From Breviolum minutum Mf 1.05b.01 (taxonomy: Eukaryota > Sar > Dinophyceae > Suessiales > Symbiodiniaceae), in contig DF239635.1 of the NCBI GenBank assembly GCA_000507305.1, positions 1 to 64,000 on the forward strand: 64,000 bases of DNA, in the 5' to 3' direction. Below are positions 34,024 to 46,112 of the stretch, piece by piece; position 1 is the stretch's first letter; each line of letters begins with the position of its first letter. A program made the translations under genes and the position numbers. Below the pieces are notes generated by a model, which saw nothing but the letters and a program-made list of their open reading frames with translations, searched no databases and was not told where the DNA came from.

Positions 34024-34240
34024 ATATAGCTGTGATATAGCTGGCTGGCTGGAACATGGACCTGGATTGAGTCGATGTATGGATCCTATTGATTTCATGG
34101 TGATTTGTATCGGGTCAAATCAAATCAAATGCAAAATATGACAAATCAAACATAGCACCTAAACATGATAGTTTCCAATAGGAATCTCCTTTTCCAGGGG
34201 TAAAAGTTCCGGTGCGAACTGTTAATTTCAGGGGTGTATA

Positions 34241-34345
34241 CCCTCCCTAAAACAAACATAGCATCTAAAAATGGTGGTTTCCAATGGGAATCTCCTTTTC
34301 CAGGGGTCTATTTTCAGGGGCGTTTGCTGTTAGTTTCGGGAAGGG
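34241..34345. repeat. MITE-D copy
   Basis: CCCTCCCTAAAACAAACATA at the left and GCTGTTAGTTTCGGGAAGGG at the right with TA on each side. An F-like partial element ends at the same left TA. Confidence 0.7.
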
Positions 34346-34711
34346 TAGTTCATATGAAATCCAGGCCAGTGCCCAAACAGAAATGGACACTTCCCGTATC
34401 TATGAAATGAACTTCATTGAGATCCTATGAGCCACCCTTTTCAATTGAGGAAATATGACTAACCTACATAGGGTTGGTTGAAACACTCGGAATGCTTATG
34501 ACAATTACTCTTTGGTGCAGGATTTGGCTTTAATATGGAAGCATGGTTTAGGTTCTTAACCCCCAATTTTGCTATATCTCCTCTTGTGGGGGATTGAATA
34601 TTTTGATGCAAAAACAAACCAAAGCAAACTATCCATGTTGGAATACCTGCTCACCTTTTCACCGTAAACATGAGAGAGTCGGAACTCACATCTCTCCATT
34701 CGAATCTGCTA

Positions 34712-34813
34712 CTAGTTGGTGGTTTCAACCCATCTGAAAAATATGCTCGTCAAATTGGATCATTTCCCTAGGTAGGGATCAAAATAAAAAATATTTGAGT
34801 TGCCACCACCTAG
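34712..34813. repeat. MITE-A copy with 4-bp duplication
   Basis: CTAGTTGGTGGTTTCAACCC at the left and GAGTTGCCACCACCTAG at the right, flanked by GCTA (34708-34711 and 34814-34817). Confidence 0.9.
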
Positions 34814-34819
34814 GCTATA

Positions 34820-36880
34820 AACTTCTCACATTTTGCTGCATTTTCAAAACTTCTGATCCACTTAAGTGGTGAAGTGACCTTTCCCCCATGGTTTGGTCCC
34901 CAAATCCCTTCAACCTGGTCCCAACATGTCCCAATCAATAAACGTGAGAACATCAAGACACAACCAATCCATGCACGGCCACCTTCCAAGGAAACCGTGT
35001 TACACCTCAGTGTTTGTTTTTCGGTCCAAAAAGTCGTTGCTCAGGAGATTTTTTGGTTGGAAGCAAATCGGTTTTGGGTCAACATGGAATCATCTTTCAA
35101 ATCTTCATGACTCAATGTGACTCAAACAATTTGGAGCAATTTTTTTTGGGCAACGCAGATTTGGACCAATTGTGGTGGCTGGTATTCTAAACATCAAGTT
35201 TGGGGTGAATCATTTGGGTCCTACACGAATCATCATCTCACAGAAATGGGTGTCAACCACAGCAACAATCAGGCGATTTTTATTTTTCGGGTCAAAGTTG
35301 ATAAAAAACAAGGACCCTCTTGACCAATGAATAGCAGTAAAGTCAGAGCAACCCCTCCAGCGCAAAATATGACAATTATGACAAATCAAATGAAACCTTC
35401 AGAATTTGGAGTTTTTTTGATGCGGTCTCTGTTGGAGAGCTTAGACATCAAGCCTCCAAGCATCCTTTCTTGAGTCGATAAGCGAATCTATCAGCACCTC
35501 TAAGACTCCCATGGCTGAAATTCGAGATCATCCTCACCCAGTAGAGGTGAACATTAAAAAACAAACTGCATAAACATGTTATACAGCACCACTAGTAGTT
35601 GTTGTGGAACGCATTTGAATCTTAACTTGCAGCCCACCAAAAATGGAGATGTTTCACCCAGAAAAGGAGTTTTTTGACCCCAAACAAAACATTCCAAAAA
35701 CTTGCGATTGATCAAAGGGTGCAAAGATTTAGCTATAAAACATGACTCATTTTTTTGCCAAGGTTTTTTGAACATACCCCTTGGAGTACACTCGAGATAC
35801 CATCAAACCATGACATGAAGTGAATGCCTTCATAGACTGACCATGTGTTGCAAGAAATCACGGATAGTTCTGAAATCTAGGCACACATCTGATCAACTGC
35901 ATCATGCATTGTATATGTAGATCATCAAAAACGCTGCTATTTTGTAAATAAAAACTGGTCATTTCAGCCAGGTTAAGAGAAGATGGTTGACCTTGCAGAG
36001 AGGTGACTGAGAATCACTTTGCCGAGAAGCTGGTCAACGGAGGAATCACAATGACTTTCTCCAAGACACCGGTCTGGCAGATGAAAAAAAATCCAGCGCT
36101 AGTAGTAGCTGTAGCAAGTAGTAACGGTAACACTACCAGTACACTTTACAGAGTAGGGAAAGGTACAGGGACCATACCATTGGGGGGGCAGTCGACACAT
36201 GTCACTGAAGCATGTATGTAATAATATCGTACACATGTACCTATCTTTATTGCATACCAATATGATAGATGCATATATATATATATACAATATAGATACA
36301 TCATATGAATCCAAATCTAATATCAATACATCATATCTTGTCAGTTCTTATCATATGATTTGCATAGTGTATAAATACATCTCTCCCACTTCGACGGCAT
36401 GAACGATCCAAACTCCCATCGGAGTTGCACCAGTTCAGAGGCTGATGGTAGATCTGTGTAATTGAAATCTAAGAAGGTGTAGTTCAGCCTTTCCTCAGCA
36501 ACGTTTCGAATTCTAAAAGAATCCTTTGGATTTTGAATCAATTTTAACCAACAAGTTTCCATCAATTTTCAATTGGTGACGAAAATCAAGTTTCCATTTA
36601 TCCAATGATTTGTTTTTCAGGAAAGCCAACAATGGTTTGAGTTTGCTCTTTCAGATTTGTTTTTCTCCAAGACTGCCAGTGACCACCAGAATCAGATGTT
36701 TAGGCTCGGGGATACTTATTGACCTATTGACCTTCACTTTCAACTGCTACAAACAAAGGGAAACTCTGACTTATGAAATATTAAACTGGGAAGATGACAT
36801 ACATGGCAACAAATCACTGAATAGATATATACAAGTCAAACACAAGTTATTAAAAAATCACTTCTTTTTCAATTCACCCC
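34820..36880. other. No clear gene
   Basis: Two overlapping plus ORFs at 34.87-35.12 kb and a plus ORF at 36.6-36.9 kb lack resolved splice limits. TA microsatellite at 36272-36290. Otherwise unstructured; probably intron or intergenic. Confidence 0.35.
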
Positions 36881-36888
36881 CTTAGGTA

Positions 36889-37011
36889 CTGTTGATGGTT
36901 GCACCACCTGGGACCTGGGACCTGGGATGTATAAAACCTTGTAAATAATGGGATAACCTACCAACCTCAACTGGTGAGTTGATCCCGGATTTCTGGTTGC
37001 CATCAACGTTG
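36889..37011. repeat. MITE-C copy
   Basis: CTGTTGATGGTTGCACCACC at the left and TTCTGGTTGCCATCAACG at the right; the left TA is present. It lies immediately downstream of the minus-strand exon at 37.1 kb. Confidence 0.65.
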
Positions 37012-37044
37012 TATGACAGCAAGGTTCGGCCACTTCTGCGATGG

Positions 37045-37192
37045 CATCACGATAGGATTCCATATCTGGACCCACGAAATAGACATTGGCATCCTTGGAA
37101 CGACGCGGTAACCGGGCGCCGTCACACGTGAATTTTTCGGATGAAACTCTATGGTTGGACAGGATTCGACACATGGTGGAAACGGCTTGTAT
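37045..37192 (-). CDS. Exon, frame uncertain, unknown protein
   Basis: Two frames look protein-like. One reads MCRILSNHRVSSEKFTCDGA and later NVYFVGPDMESYRDAIAEVA. The other, entering in phase 0 after CATACAAG, reads PFPPCVESCPTIEFHPKNSR and then VTAPGYRVVPRMPMSISW before GTCCAG. The second fits the phase of the upstream exon at 38.36-38.45 kb. No family is recognised in either. Confidence 0.45.
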
Positions 37193-37233
37193 GTGAGGAA
37201 TCCATAGGTATCTTTTTTTCTTGGTGATGTTAT

Positions 37234-37331
37234 CTGGTTGGTGGTTTCAACCCATCTGAAAAATATTAGTCAAATTGGATCATTTCCCCAGGTAACGGTG
37301 AAAATAAAACATGTTTGAAACCACCAACCAG
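37234..37331. repeat. MITE-A copy with 4-bp duplication
   Basis: CTGGTTGGTGGTTTCAACCC at the left and TTGAAACCACCAACCAG at the right, an exact inverted terminus, flanked by TTAT on both sides. Confidence 0.9.
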
Positions 37332-38002
37332 TTATGAATCTGAAAAAGGCACCTTATGTAACCCTACTATATATATATACATCTCTTGTGATCATACTGA
37401 AAAGCACTTACAAAAAATAACGGTTACTTGTTACTGCGTGACAATGATCTGCCAATACAGCAATAACGACGAAAAGTGATTATTGAGGAACACCATAATT
37501 TGGATATTGCTATGAAACCAAGAAGAACAGAAAACACCTGAAAATTGTGTGAAAACAACGAATAGGAAAGCATATCGTTCAACAAATCCTGCAAGAAATT
37601 CACTGCATTCAAACCATTTGAAAAACAAGTGTCCATGTCTAAATAAGCTATGAAGTCAGGAACTGTAATATTCCTTTGGGAGGGTTCATAACTTCCAATA
37701 TCTTTAAAATCAGTCTTGGGATGCTTTCAAACAAACATCGTTTCATTTTGGATGTAAACCTCTCCCTTGGTGACAGATCATTTGCTCATTTGCCCAGGGA
37801 TTCCACCCCCAAACCAACCTGCCCCGCCAAGTCACGGTGATCAGCAATTCTCGCATGTCCAAAGAAAGCTCCTGAAAGTGAAAAACCGCTGAAATCACCA
37901 TGGAAATATTCCGAGGACGGGAGGTTACGTTGGCCGGTTGTTGGGGTTGTTAGGGGTTGAGGCTTGACATCTGATAAAATCTGACAAAGTCTGGTGGAAC
38001 TA

Positions 38003-38129
38003 CTGTTGATGGCAACCAGAACTCCGCAAACTCACCAGTTGAGGTTGGTATTTTATCCCCTTTATTTACAGGGTTTTTTTCGCACCATCCCAAGTGGTTG
38101 GCCTTGGGATTTCTGGTTGCCATCAACAG
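38003..38129. repeat. MITE-C copy
   Basis: CTGTTGATGGCAACCAGAA at the left and TTCTGGTTGCCATCAACAG at the right, an exact 19-bp inverted terminus flanked by TA. Confidence 0.85.
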
Positions 38130-38360
38130 TAGGAGGGGAGTTTCACGAAATGAGTGGATCAAGGTCATGAAATTCCCTTGAGCTGGCATCGTTGAACCAT
38201 TGGTTCATGGTCTTCAGCAAGACAGAAAACCATGGCAACAAAATTGCTGTGACTTCGATTCCATCATTCATATGATCCGTCAACATTAAGACAAGGACGC
38301 AACATGGAAAAAACAAAATATGTCAGGTTTCGCTGCTTCTAGATCTTGGTATGCATTGAC

Positions 38361-38452
38361 CTTATGTGTCGCCGTTTTGATCAGGTTCCATTCTCCCAAA
38401 GCATCCCAGTTTCTGGTAATAACTTTCCATTCTTTGATATTGGATGTGCAAT
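38361..38452 (-). CDS. Exon, unknown protein
   Basis: After TCGTTGTTCAG the frame reads (x)CTSNIKEWKVITRNWDALG and then EWNLIKTATHK before GTCAAT. Entry phase 1 matches the end phase of the exon at 40.39-40.50 kb. No family is recognised. Confidence 0.5.
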
Positions 38453-39667
38453 CTGAACAACGACCCAATGCAGTTCAAAGGCCAGAAAACATACTAAAGA
38501 TCGATGCCAAAGACGTGTCTATATATATATATATATGGTCACCCCCGCCAAGATCTACCTAATATATGTATCATACAAAGTAAACTCGCAAGTTGGCCAT
38601 CATAATCATATTATTACTATATATATGTTCTGCTCCATTTTGAGTACACAAAAAACATCAAACAAATATGTCAAACATAGAGCTGGTCACATGGACCGTC
38701 AAAAATTGGTCGTTAAGTGCACCAGCCCTTCAACTTTTGGGGCAGGTGCAACTGTTAGCCCATCCATATTGATCCGTCAAAATCTCATCGTTCCCAGCGT
38801 TTTTTGTTGGCCTCACTCGTCTGATCCCACACTTCAATCTCCTGCAGCTTGCGTTCTTCAAACAGGTGGGGTTTGAAGTTGGGACAAAAAGGTCTAGCTA
38901 AAAACAACATCATACAGCGACAGCGTATGAAACTGGATTTCCACGTATTTGAGTCAGTATGTCTTTTTTTTTGAAAACACTCATAGAACTGTGACATGTG
39001 GAAGTAACATTCTGTGATGTCTTGGGTGGACTGCGAATTATTTCTGCATCATTTCAAGTTCAGTCCCTTGAAGGAATCTGAACCCTATAACAGCTCCCAC
39101 TTGCAACCAATCCCTACATTCATCTCTCCTCCAATGTCAATATAATGTCAATGTTTCCGAGGGAAATAGATAGAAACACCCTATGTCTGAATTTCTCTCC
39201 AAAAATTATCTTCAAGGTTGGAAATTTTAGCAACCCTAAAACGTTGAGCACTTTTCCCAGTAATCAAAACCCTGGTGGTTCTTTGCTTTACATAGGGGGA
39301 TTGTACTAGCCAGTTATATTGGGTATGATGATAAATCATGATAAGGATCCCTAGAAAAACAACCAGTATGATGGGGAAGTGGGTTTGCAAAACACTCACC
39401 TTTCACCTTGCAAAAAAATCAGCGGAAGGGGACGTAACATATCCATTTCTCCGGTGCCTTGCAACCCATTTCGATGCCCAAGTCAGAATGGGTAGTCCTT
39501 CTCTGTCAAACCTGTGCTACATGAAACTACATCAAATCACATCAATAATTACTACATACACTACACTTTTGACTAGAATAATCATACCATTGCTCCCCTA
39601 ACACTACGACTATAGGTAAGAATCCCATTTCTCCGTCCTCGGCATCGATCTCTTCCTGGGTTTTAGC

Positions 39668-39694
39668 AGCTGTTGCCTGCCTGTGGCAACAGCT
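39668..39694. repeat. 10-bp perfect hairpin
   Basis: AGCTGTTGCC, 7-nt loop, GGCAACAGCT. Not linked to any of the repeat families. Confidence 0.8.
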
Positions 39695-39779
39695 AAGGGG
39701 ACAATTTACGGAAGAATTTTGGGGCGTCACTCTCGTCTGAAAACTGGAATAATCCTATGACCAAAAACTGTGTGTGATA

Positions 39780-39890
39780 CTGTTGATGGACAAAATCCTG
39801 CACCACCTGGGATGGTTAAAACCTTGTAAATAATGGGATAATCATCATCCTTGGTGGTGCAGGATTTTGTCCATCAACAGTAAGACATGG
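39780..39890. repeat. MITE-C copy (most symmetric)
   Basis: TGTTGATGGACAAAATCCTG at the left and CAGGATTTTGTCCATCAACA at the right, an inverted repeat that continues into CACCACC/GGTGGTG, flanked by TA. Almost no decay in the outer 27 bp, so probably young. Confidence 0.9.
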
Positions 39891-40189
39891 TAAGATGGTG
39901 AATGGCTTAGGGTCATCTGAGATGATCATCCAAGCAGTAGATGTATCACTGCAGCAAGGATGCCAGTGCCACTAACGAGGCGATCTTTATGTGGTGCTGG
40001 GATGCACCCCATGTATAGCAGTTTAACATATATATCTTAATTTCATCTCACTTTCAATCGAAATGAAATCAAAAACTGTCTGTACAAACAAATTCAAACT
40101 TAAACTTTACAAATAAACTTGCAAATAAAAGGACTAAGCTAAATACACTTTCGGAATGAGGCTGAGCCAACATGCAGGCTTTATAAATA

Positions 40190-40325
40190 TATGCATATAT
40201 AATATAATATGATATAATATAATATAATATAATATAATATGATATAATATAATATAATATAATATAACATGATATAATATAATATAATATAATATAATAT
40301 AATATAATATAATATAATATATATA
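40190..40325. repeat. AATAT satellite tract
   Basis: About 26 tandem TAATA/AATAT pentamers with periodic GATAT variants, running into TATATAAATC. Confidence 0.95.
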
Positions 40326-40387
40326 AATCTATATATCTATCGCAAGGGTCACTTCATTTTGAAGGACATTCAGCATTTTCCTCCCAC

Positions 40388-40501
40388 CTTTGAAGGTTGG
40401 TAGCCGCACCACAACCATGCTTGAAGTGGCCTTGGTGGAAGCCTGAAGCCGTTGGTTGGTTGGTTCAGTTGAGGGGGCTATCCTGGCGATCCTTAGCAAC
40501 G
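40388..40501 (-). CDS. Exon, unknown protein
   Basis: After CTCCCCCCCCTAG, a strong pyrimidine tract, the frame reads (x)LLRIARIAPSTEPTNQRLQ and ends SSMVVVRLPTFK before GTGGGA. Phase 1 at both ends, fitting the exons at 41.49-41.58 and 38.36-38.45 kb. Ser/Thr-rich middle. Confidence 0.5.
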
Positions 40502-40522
40502 CTAGGGGGGGGAGATTCTTAT

Positions 40523-40640
40523 CTAGTTGGTGTTTTTTTTCCCACCCATGAATGAAAAATATGCGCAAGTCAAATTGGATCGAATTTTTCCCAGGGATCC
40601 GGGATGAAAAGAAGCAATATTTGAGTTGCCGCCACCCAGT
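40523..40640. repeat. MITE-A subfamily copy
   Basis: CTAGTTGGTG, then a T run and CCCACCCATGAATGAAAAAT, ending GAGTTGCCGCCACCCAG. This CCCATGAA subtype recurs at 43.06 and 50.54 kb. Confidence 0.75.
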
Positions 40641-40679
40641 TATCCAGTTGGTGATTCTTATCCAGTTGGATTGTGATCT

Positions 40680-40734
40680 ACCTACATTTACCATAAAACC
40701 AACAAAAAGTCAACTAAATGTAGGTAAACATACC
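40680..40734. repeat. Repeat G copy
   Basis: TACCTACATTTACCATAAAA at the left and CTAAATGTAGGTAAACATA at the right. It sits between two MITE-A copies. Confidence 0.65.
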
Positions 40735-40735
40735 A

Positions 40736-40848
40736 CTGGTTGGTGATTGAACATTTCAACCCCTTTGAAACATATGAGTCAAATTGGATCATTTCCCCAA
40801 TTTTTGGGGTGAACATTCCAAAAATATTTGAGTTGCCACCAGCCAGTT
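40736..40848. repeat. MITE-A copy
   Basis: CTGGTTGGTGATTG at the left and GAGTTGCCACCAGCCAG at the right, with AAATTGGATCATTTCCCCAA in the middle. Confidence 0.8.
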
Positions 40849-41493
40849 ATTTTGGGGATCTGCCTACCACAATAAAAGCAACCAACCTTTAGCCCAAGAA
40901 GACCATTGGTTGATCAGTTGGAGCATTAAACACATTACAGTGGATCAATCACATCATAAATTGCATTAATTTATCTGGGTAAACTATGTCATGCTACACC
41001 AATCCTCCGAATTGCTTTCAGCACTTTGGAGGGGATTTCCCGATACCTTTTCCACTGGTGTCGGGTGAGGTCGTTATAGTTTGGCGTGCAGGTATATGTA
41101 TATATATATATGTACTTTGAACTACGTTTCAATCCAGTTGAATAATAGTAGTCAAACAAGTATTTGTACATAATCTTCCCCAATGAGGAGAAAAACTGAG
41201 ATGTTTCTACTACACTAGCTCAGTAGCTGATGGCTGGGCGGGGAACCCTGGGACACAAGCCATCCAAACATCACATATGTCTAACGTTTATTGCATCTGT
41301 TCCAATTCCAAACTGTTTTTCTGCGGCTTTTCCGAGTGTCCCCATTCCTATGATGCAGAAACAAGGGCCACTGGCATGCAGGCTTTAACCAATGCCAGCT
41401 ATGTATCACATAGATGACAGATATATTTTCAAGTCACTTACAGTAGATAACAAATATCAAGTGAAATGTGCTGTATCTGCAAAGTCCTCATAC

Positions 41494-41580
41494 CACGCTG
41501 GATTGCTTGGGCTCTACAAAGCTCTGATTTTTTCTCTGGATCCATCAGCTGGTGCGAACCACCCCCACCTCGTTCCGACC
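41494..41580 (-). CDS. Exon, unknown protein
   Basis: After GACGAGCAAAG the frame reads (x)SERGGGGSHQLMDPEKKSE and then LCRAQAIQR before GTATGAG. It ends in phase 1, matching the next exon at 40.39-40.50 kb. Hydrophilic with a Gly run; probably a linker or surface segment. Confidence 0.45.
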
Positions 41581-42309
41581 CTTTGCTCGTCAATTAGTAG
41601 GGAAAATGGTCATCCGTCCCTCACTTACTCATCAGTAAGCACAGCCCAGATAATATCATAACAATGCTTTAGAACAGTAATAATTTGTACAAACATGAAT
41701 TCCATTTCAGTTGCAGCATCAGGATTCATCATTCCTGTAATCTAAGATAGCAATGGAACATCTGCGCTTTGTCTGGCATGTACCGTAAAATATAGGAGTT
41801 TTCTATTGCTATACTAGATTGCTGGAGGGTCAGCTACCGCACTCCCCACTCCAACCCCAATTTGCAGGTGCTGTCCTACAAAGAGCTGAGATTTATAAAG
41901 TCCTCACCACAAATGCAAATTGAAGAAACTACAGCAATCAAAATTGTTGAGAAAACAAACACAACATTCTCAACTAACAAATATTTCTATTCCTTTGTTA
42001 TCATTCTTACATCGTCATTTTGGAAGTTCAAATAATGAGATTACAAAAAGTATCTTTACCCGTCTTGAATACTTCTTTTCTCGAAACAACCCTATCACCA
42101 TTGTTGCTTGTAGATTGCCAAGAAGTTAAGAACTGAGTCAAATGCGGCTGGCTGTGTTCTTTGAACAACATCCCTTACTTGCACAGTATCTGTGATTCAA
42201 TACCCAATTCGGTGCCATTCAAACATGTGCAGTCGTACCTGCCCATTGCACCCTTTGAAAAAAACCACCATGGCAAGAAAAAACCCTGTCCTGCGAGAAG
42301 AACTGCAAT

Positions 42310-42440
42310 CAGAAAGCCTCACATGGGGTCTTTGCGAAAAGGTCATCAGGATTACCGTCTTTTATCACCTGGAAAGGATCGATGGCTAGCCTCGCAACTC
42401 CCAGTAGCCTTGGTTTATCATGGCCCCGAAATCGAAATCG
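42310..42440 (-). CDS. Exon candidate, unknown protein
   Basis: The minus frame reads LLGVARLAIDPFQVIKDGNP and then DDLFAKTPCEAF. A good acceptor (CTTTCCAG) precedes VIKDGNP and a GTAATC donor lies two codons later. Exon limits are not fixed. Confidence 0.4.
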
Positions 42441-43062
42441 CCAACCTTTTGGGAGTGGCGAAAATGGCGCCATTTTCACCACAGTGTAATGATATGGAAG
42501 TGTAGACCCTCAACTCTTGAAAACTAAGTCACTGACTTTCTGGTATGTCTGAAATTATCTACACCCCCAAAAACTAACATGGAACTTGAAATTGCTGAAC
42601 CCCCTCTGGCACCTGGGGCGATTCTGTTGCGATTCTTGCTAGCCATCACCTTAGCCAAGATTCGCGTTGGGATTCAATTTGGAAAATGGATGTTTTCGAA
42701 GGGACAAAATGGCCCTAGCTGAAACAGTCACAAGTCACTTCAAAATTCACCGCAGGCACGAATCCCGAATCTTATCCCTTACAAGTGGCGGCCAATGAAA
42801 TTCTTCCAGTGGGTAGTCAACACGTACATGACAAGAGATTGTCCATAAAAGCCGCCCAACATGCCAGTCTTTTTGAGATTGCTCCCACTAAAAACATTGT
42901 TTAATGGCAACCCCCCAAGATATATTAGGGTCTCTCAACCTGGCACACACCAGGAATTATAGGTTTGAAACCACCAAACCTGCCCCAAAAAAAACCCACA
43001 CCGGACTCCAGAAAACAAATAGAAGGAGCTTCCAGATGAGCAATGAAACATAAAGAAAATTT

Positions 43063-43190
43063 CTAGTTGGTGTTTTTTTTTTCCCACCCATGAATGAAAC
43101 ATATGCGCATGCTCGTCAACATTGGGAATCATTTCCTCAAATTTAGGGGTGAAATAATAAAAAATGTTTGAAACATAAACAAAATCACCA
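43063..43190. repeat. MITE-A subfamily copy
   Basis: CTAGTTGGTG, T run, CCCACCCATGAATGAAACAT, ending AAATGTTTGAAAC and a decayed right arm. Confidence 0.7.
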
Positions 43191-43862
43191 TCTCATTGTA
43201 CTGGTTTTCTGCAATTTATTCCAAATCCTTCGACTTGAATGTTTCGGCCATTTTGGGGGTCCCGGATTCCTTTTACTATTCACTACCCTTTGGGGGTGAC
43301 CCCGCCTAAGGTCCCTATAAATTGCCTAGACTGGTTGGTAGGGTATTTCCACAAAAGGGGCTTGTGGATACTCCATAGTAAAACAAAGTCTCCCTATGTA
43401 AATCGTTTTTTTTCTCATGGCTCAAATTAGTATTTAAACTCCACCTTAAAGACAACACACCTTCTACCTCTCCGGCACCCAAGCTCAACCAAAGGTTCAT
43501 TGGTGATAAATTTCTCAAGCTTTGAACTATAATACTCTAGGAAAGAAAGTCCGGCAGTCTGACGAAAAAACACATGTTGTATTTTATATACCTAAAATCA
43601 ACACATCACTCATTTCCTAACCAATCAACCCCTGACTTGAGTGGCCCAATCTTACATCCTAGTTGCACTATTCACCAAACTTGATGTTCTTTTCCGGCGC
43701 AAATTTCACTCAGCTGTTCAGATTTTTCAGGGTGATTGATGTGGCAATTTGGCACAAACTTGTATATGCATATTATATATAAATATATATTGTCATGTGT
43801 CTGTAGCGGTTCTTTTTCATTGATTTTGGACCACACGAAACTGATGTCTCCCTAATTTCTAC

Positions 43863-43939
43863 TTGATGTGCAAGTATTGGGGCCATCTTCTGACTGCTTT
43901 TTCCACGTATTCGATTTGTTTTGGAACCAAATGCCTGAT
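43863..43939 (-). CDS. Exon candidate, unknown protein
   Basis: After GTTGAAGTAG the frame reads IRHLVPKQIEYVEKAVRRWP and then QYLHI before GTAGAA. A second open frame spans the same DNA (VKNLFCHLKDSSTNFLLEVE). The first is more helix-like. Confidence 0.35.
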
Positions 43940-44009
43940 CTACTTCAACTTCAAGCAAGAAATTCGTGCTCGAGTCTTTGAGATGGCAAAATAGGTTTTT
44001 CACAGAACT

Positions 44010-44180
44010 TACCCTTAAAAACCTTCAATCTTGTCGATCTGCGATGTAATGCTTCTGTGGCAAATTCTGACACCCAACAGTGTCTTGAGAAAAGTACAGC
44101 TGAGCCGTTTTCCAAACTTCGTTCCGAATCAGGTTTGAGGCAAGAAGCAATACTCAACATGTCAACCAAACTTTCAACAA
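44010..44180 (-). CDS. Exon candidate, frame uncertain
   Basis: Two frames are open: LVDMLSIASCLKPDSERSLE and, offset, ASNLIRNEVWKTAQLYFSQD. Both run into a strong donor (AAGG|GTAAGTT) near 44010. The donor supports a minus-strand exon; the frame is unresolved. Confidence 0.35.
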
Positions 44181-44565
44181 CACTGTTTGAGTTGAGGAAT
44201 CCCCCATTCTGGCCTTAGCACAGTAAATAGTCATTCCAGATGGATGAATCTAAATCACCACAAAGGAACATTCTTTCTTTTAAACAAGCAACTCATGAAA
44301 TAGAACTATTTGGTGTATGGGTTCCATATGACTTCAATAGTTTTTACCATACCCTCTGCTTTGGAATCGTTTCAAGTGACATGACCATTTCAATCTAAGT
44401 GGTTTGAACACAGAAATGCCATTAGAGTCAAACGATGTCAATCTTCCATGAATAGAGGTGAACATGAAAACGGCAAACATCAACATGTGAGCCACCAAAA
44501 AGAACTCTTACGTTCCAGTATACTGTTTGGTCAATAGGGATCCTTGCCATGGTTTGTTGTAATCC

Positions 44566-44634
44566 CCACATAACTGGGTAGGATTACATCCCCTATATAC
44601 ACTGAACAACAAGGAGGCCTTTTTTTCATAGGTC
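44566..44634. repeat. Repeat I copy
   Basis: CCCACATAACTGGGTAGGAT, CCCTATATACACTG and CAACAAGGAGGCCTTTTTTT match the copy at 28.1 kb. Confidence 0.6.
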
Positions 44635-45059
44635 ATGTGCTTTCAATCACCAGCTTTCAACGGATGTTAAACACCTTTGATGGCTCTCTAGCAGCCTATG
44701 GACATTTGTTACCTGCAAAGTTCCCTAGAAGTCAACAAACCACAAGACCCAAATTACCAATGAACAACCTAAAATGATACATGAAGCTGGATAAATCAAG
44801 CTGATAGCATTTGCAACGGATTTACTTTAGAAGGAAGGACTGGGTGATACATCTGGGAATACAAATGATTCAGACTACACAACATCATTGTTATTCTCTG
44901 GGCAAACGATGATACCAACATCGAAACCCCTGACATAACACACCGTCACTGCTCCACGAGATTCAGAAAATGGGTTGATGCTGTAAGGTGTAAGAACTGT
45001 TGGAAAACCACAGTCTTTAATTACAACTACATCAAGCAAATGGGATATGTAATAACTAC

Positions 45060-45149
45060 CCTCCAGGGAATTAACATATCCCACCTGGGGAAAAGAAAAA
45101 TCATCTTCAAAAATGCAATTTTGGGGGGATATGTTAGTTCCCTGGATGG
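45060..45149. repeat. MITE-E copy
   Basis: CCCTCCAGGGAATTAACATA at the left and TATGTTAGTTCCCTGGATGG at the right, with TA on both sides. Confidence 0.85.
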
Positions 45150-45178
45150 TATATATAATATCATATGACTAAACTTAC

Positions 45179-45298
45179 TTTACCCAACATTTTGGGGCGA
45201 TGCCTCCATGGCGAACCCAGGCTCCTCTCTTCCTCTTCTTCCGAACCTTCGTCAGGAATTTCAAAGGACTGGACCTGAGTCTGCCAACGCCTGTAGGC
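45179..45298 (-). CDS. Exon, unknown protein with acidic run
   Basis: After CAACACAG the frame reads AYRRWQTQVQSFEIPDEGSE, then an acidic EEEE run and RSLGSPWRHRPKMLGK before a strong donor (GTAAGT). The frame is open further upstream to an ATG at 45400, which would add MEGVVSLLVVVKVMLVIVSL, a signal-anchor-like helix. So this is either an internal exon or a first exon of a membrane protein; I cannot decide. Confidence 0.5.
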
Positions 45299-46009
45299 CT
45301 GTGTTGGTGGGACTAACCTCGATGGGAGCCATGAACCATGTAAGCTTACAATTACAAGCATAACCTTGACAACAACAAGGAGAGAGACAACCCCTTCCAT
45401 CCCAAAAAAACGAAAAACCAACTTCAATCTAGACAATCACAAAACCAAAACTGGCTCCCCCCAAATCTCCTATCCGTCCCCCTCAATCTAGCCATTCCTT
45501 ATAGAAATTCCATCTAACACCGTAACATCACACATAACCATCTTCCAAGATACCGTGGATAGGGAATCAATAGAGCGGTCAGAGTGCCTTAGCTGTGAAA
45601 TATATCAGCAGCATTCAGCAGCTGAATCACATCCACCTATATTTAACTGTATATATATATATATGTACATAATTCATGTATGTAATATACGTAATCAGTT
45701 ATCTGATATAGCTTATGTTTATTTATGTCAAAACATATCTGGGTTACACATTCTTTCACTATATACTTAACATCTGCGTGAAAGACACTTCTTTCAGACA
45801 TCCACTACATTCCATTGAAGCATCACTGTTCTTTGAAGAGTAGTCAGCCAAAGGTGGAAAAACTGGCTATACATTTGGACTCCGCCTTTGCGTACGCATT
45901 TGTGACGACGTGCAGGATTCCTAGACAAAAAAAATCCACGAGCTGACTCTGCAATCGTCAATAAAACATCTTAAACCATTCTTGGTTCCACTGTCACCTT
46001 GAATCAATA

Positions 46010-46108
46010 CCTTGAAAACTAACAGATCCCCTCCTGGGAGGCATTATTGAAATCTTTTGAAGATGCTTTTCCTTTTCCAAAGGTGTGATATGTTAGTTCC
46101 CTGGAGGG
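46010..46108. repeat. MITE-E copy next to an exon
   Basis: CTTGAAAACTAACAGATCCC at the left and GATATGTTAGTTCCCTGGAG at the right, with TA on each side. It abuts the 3' end of the minus-strand exon at 46113. Confidence 0.8.
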
Positions 46109-46112
46109 TATC

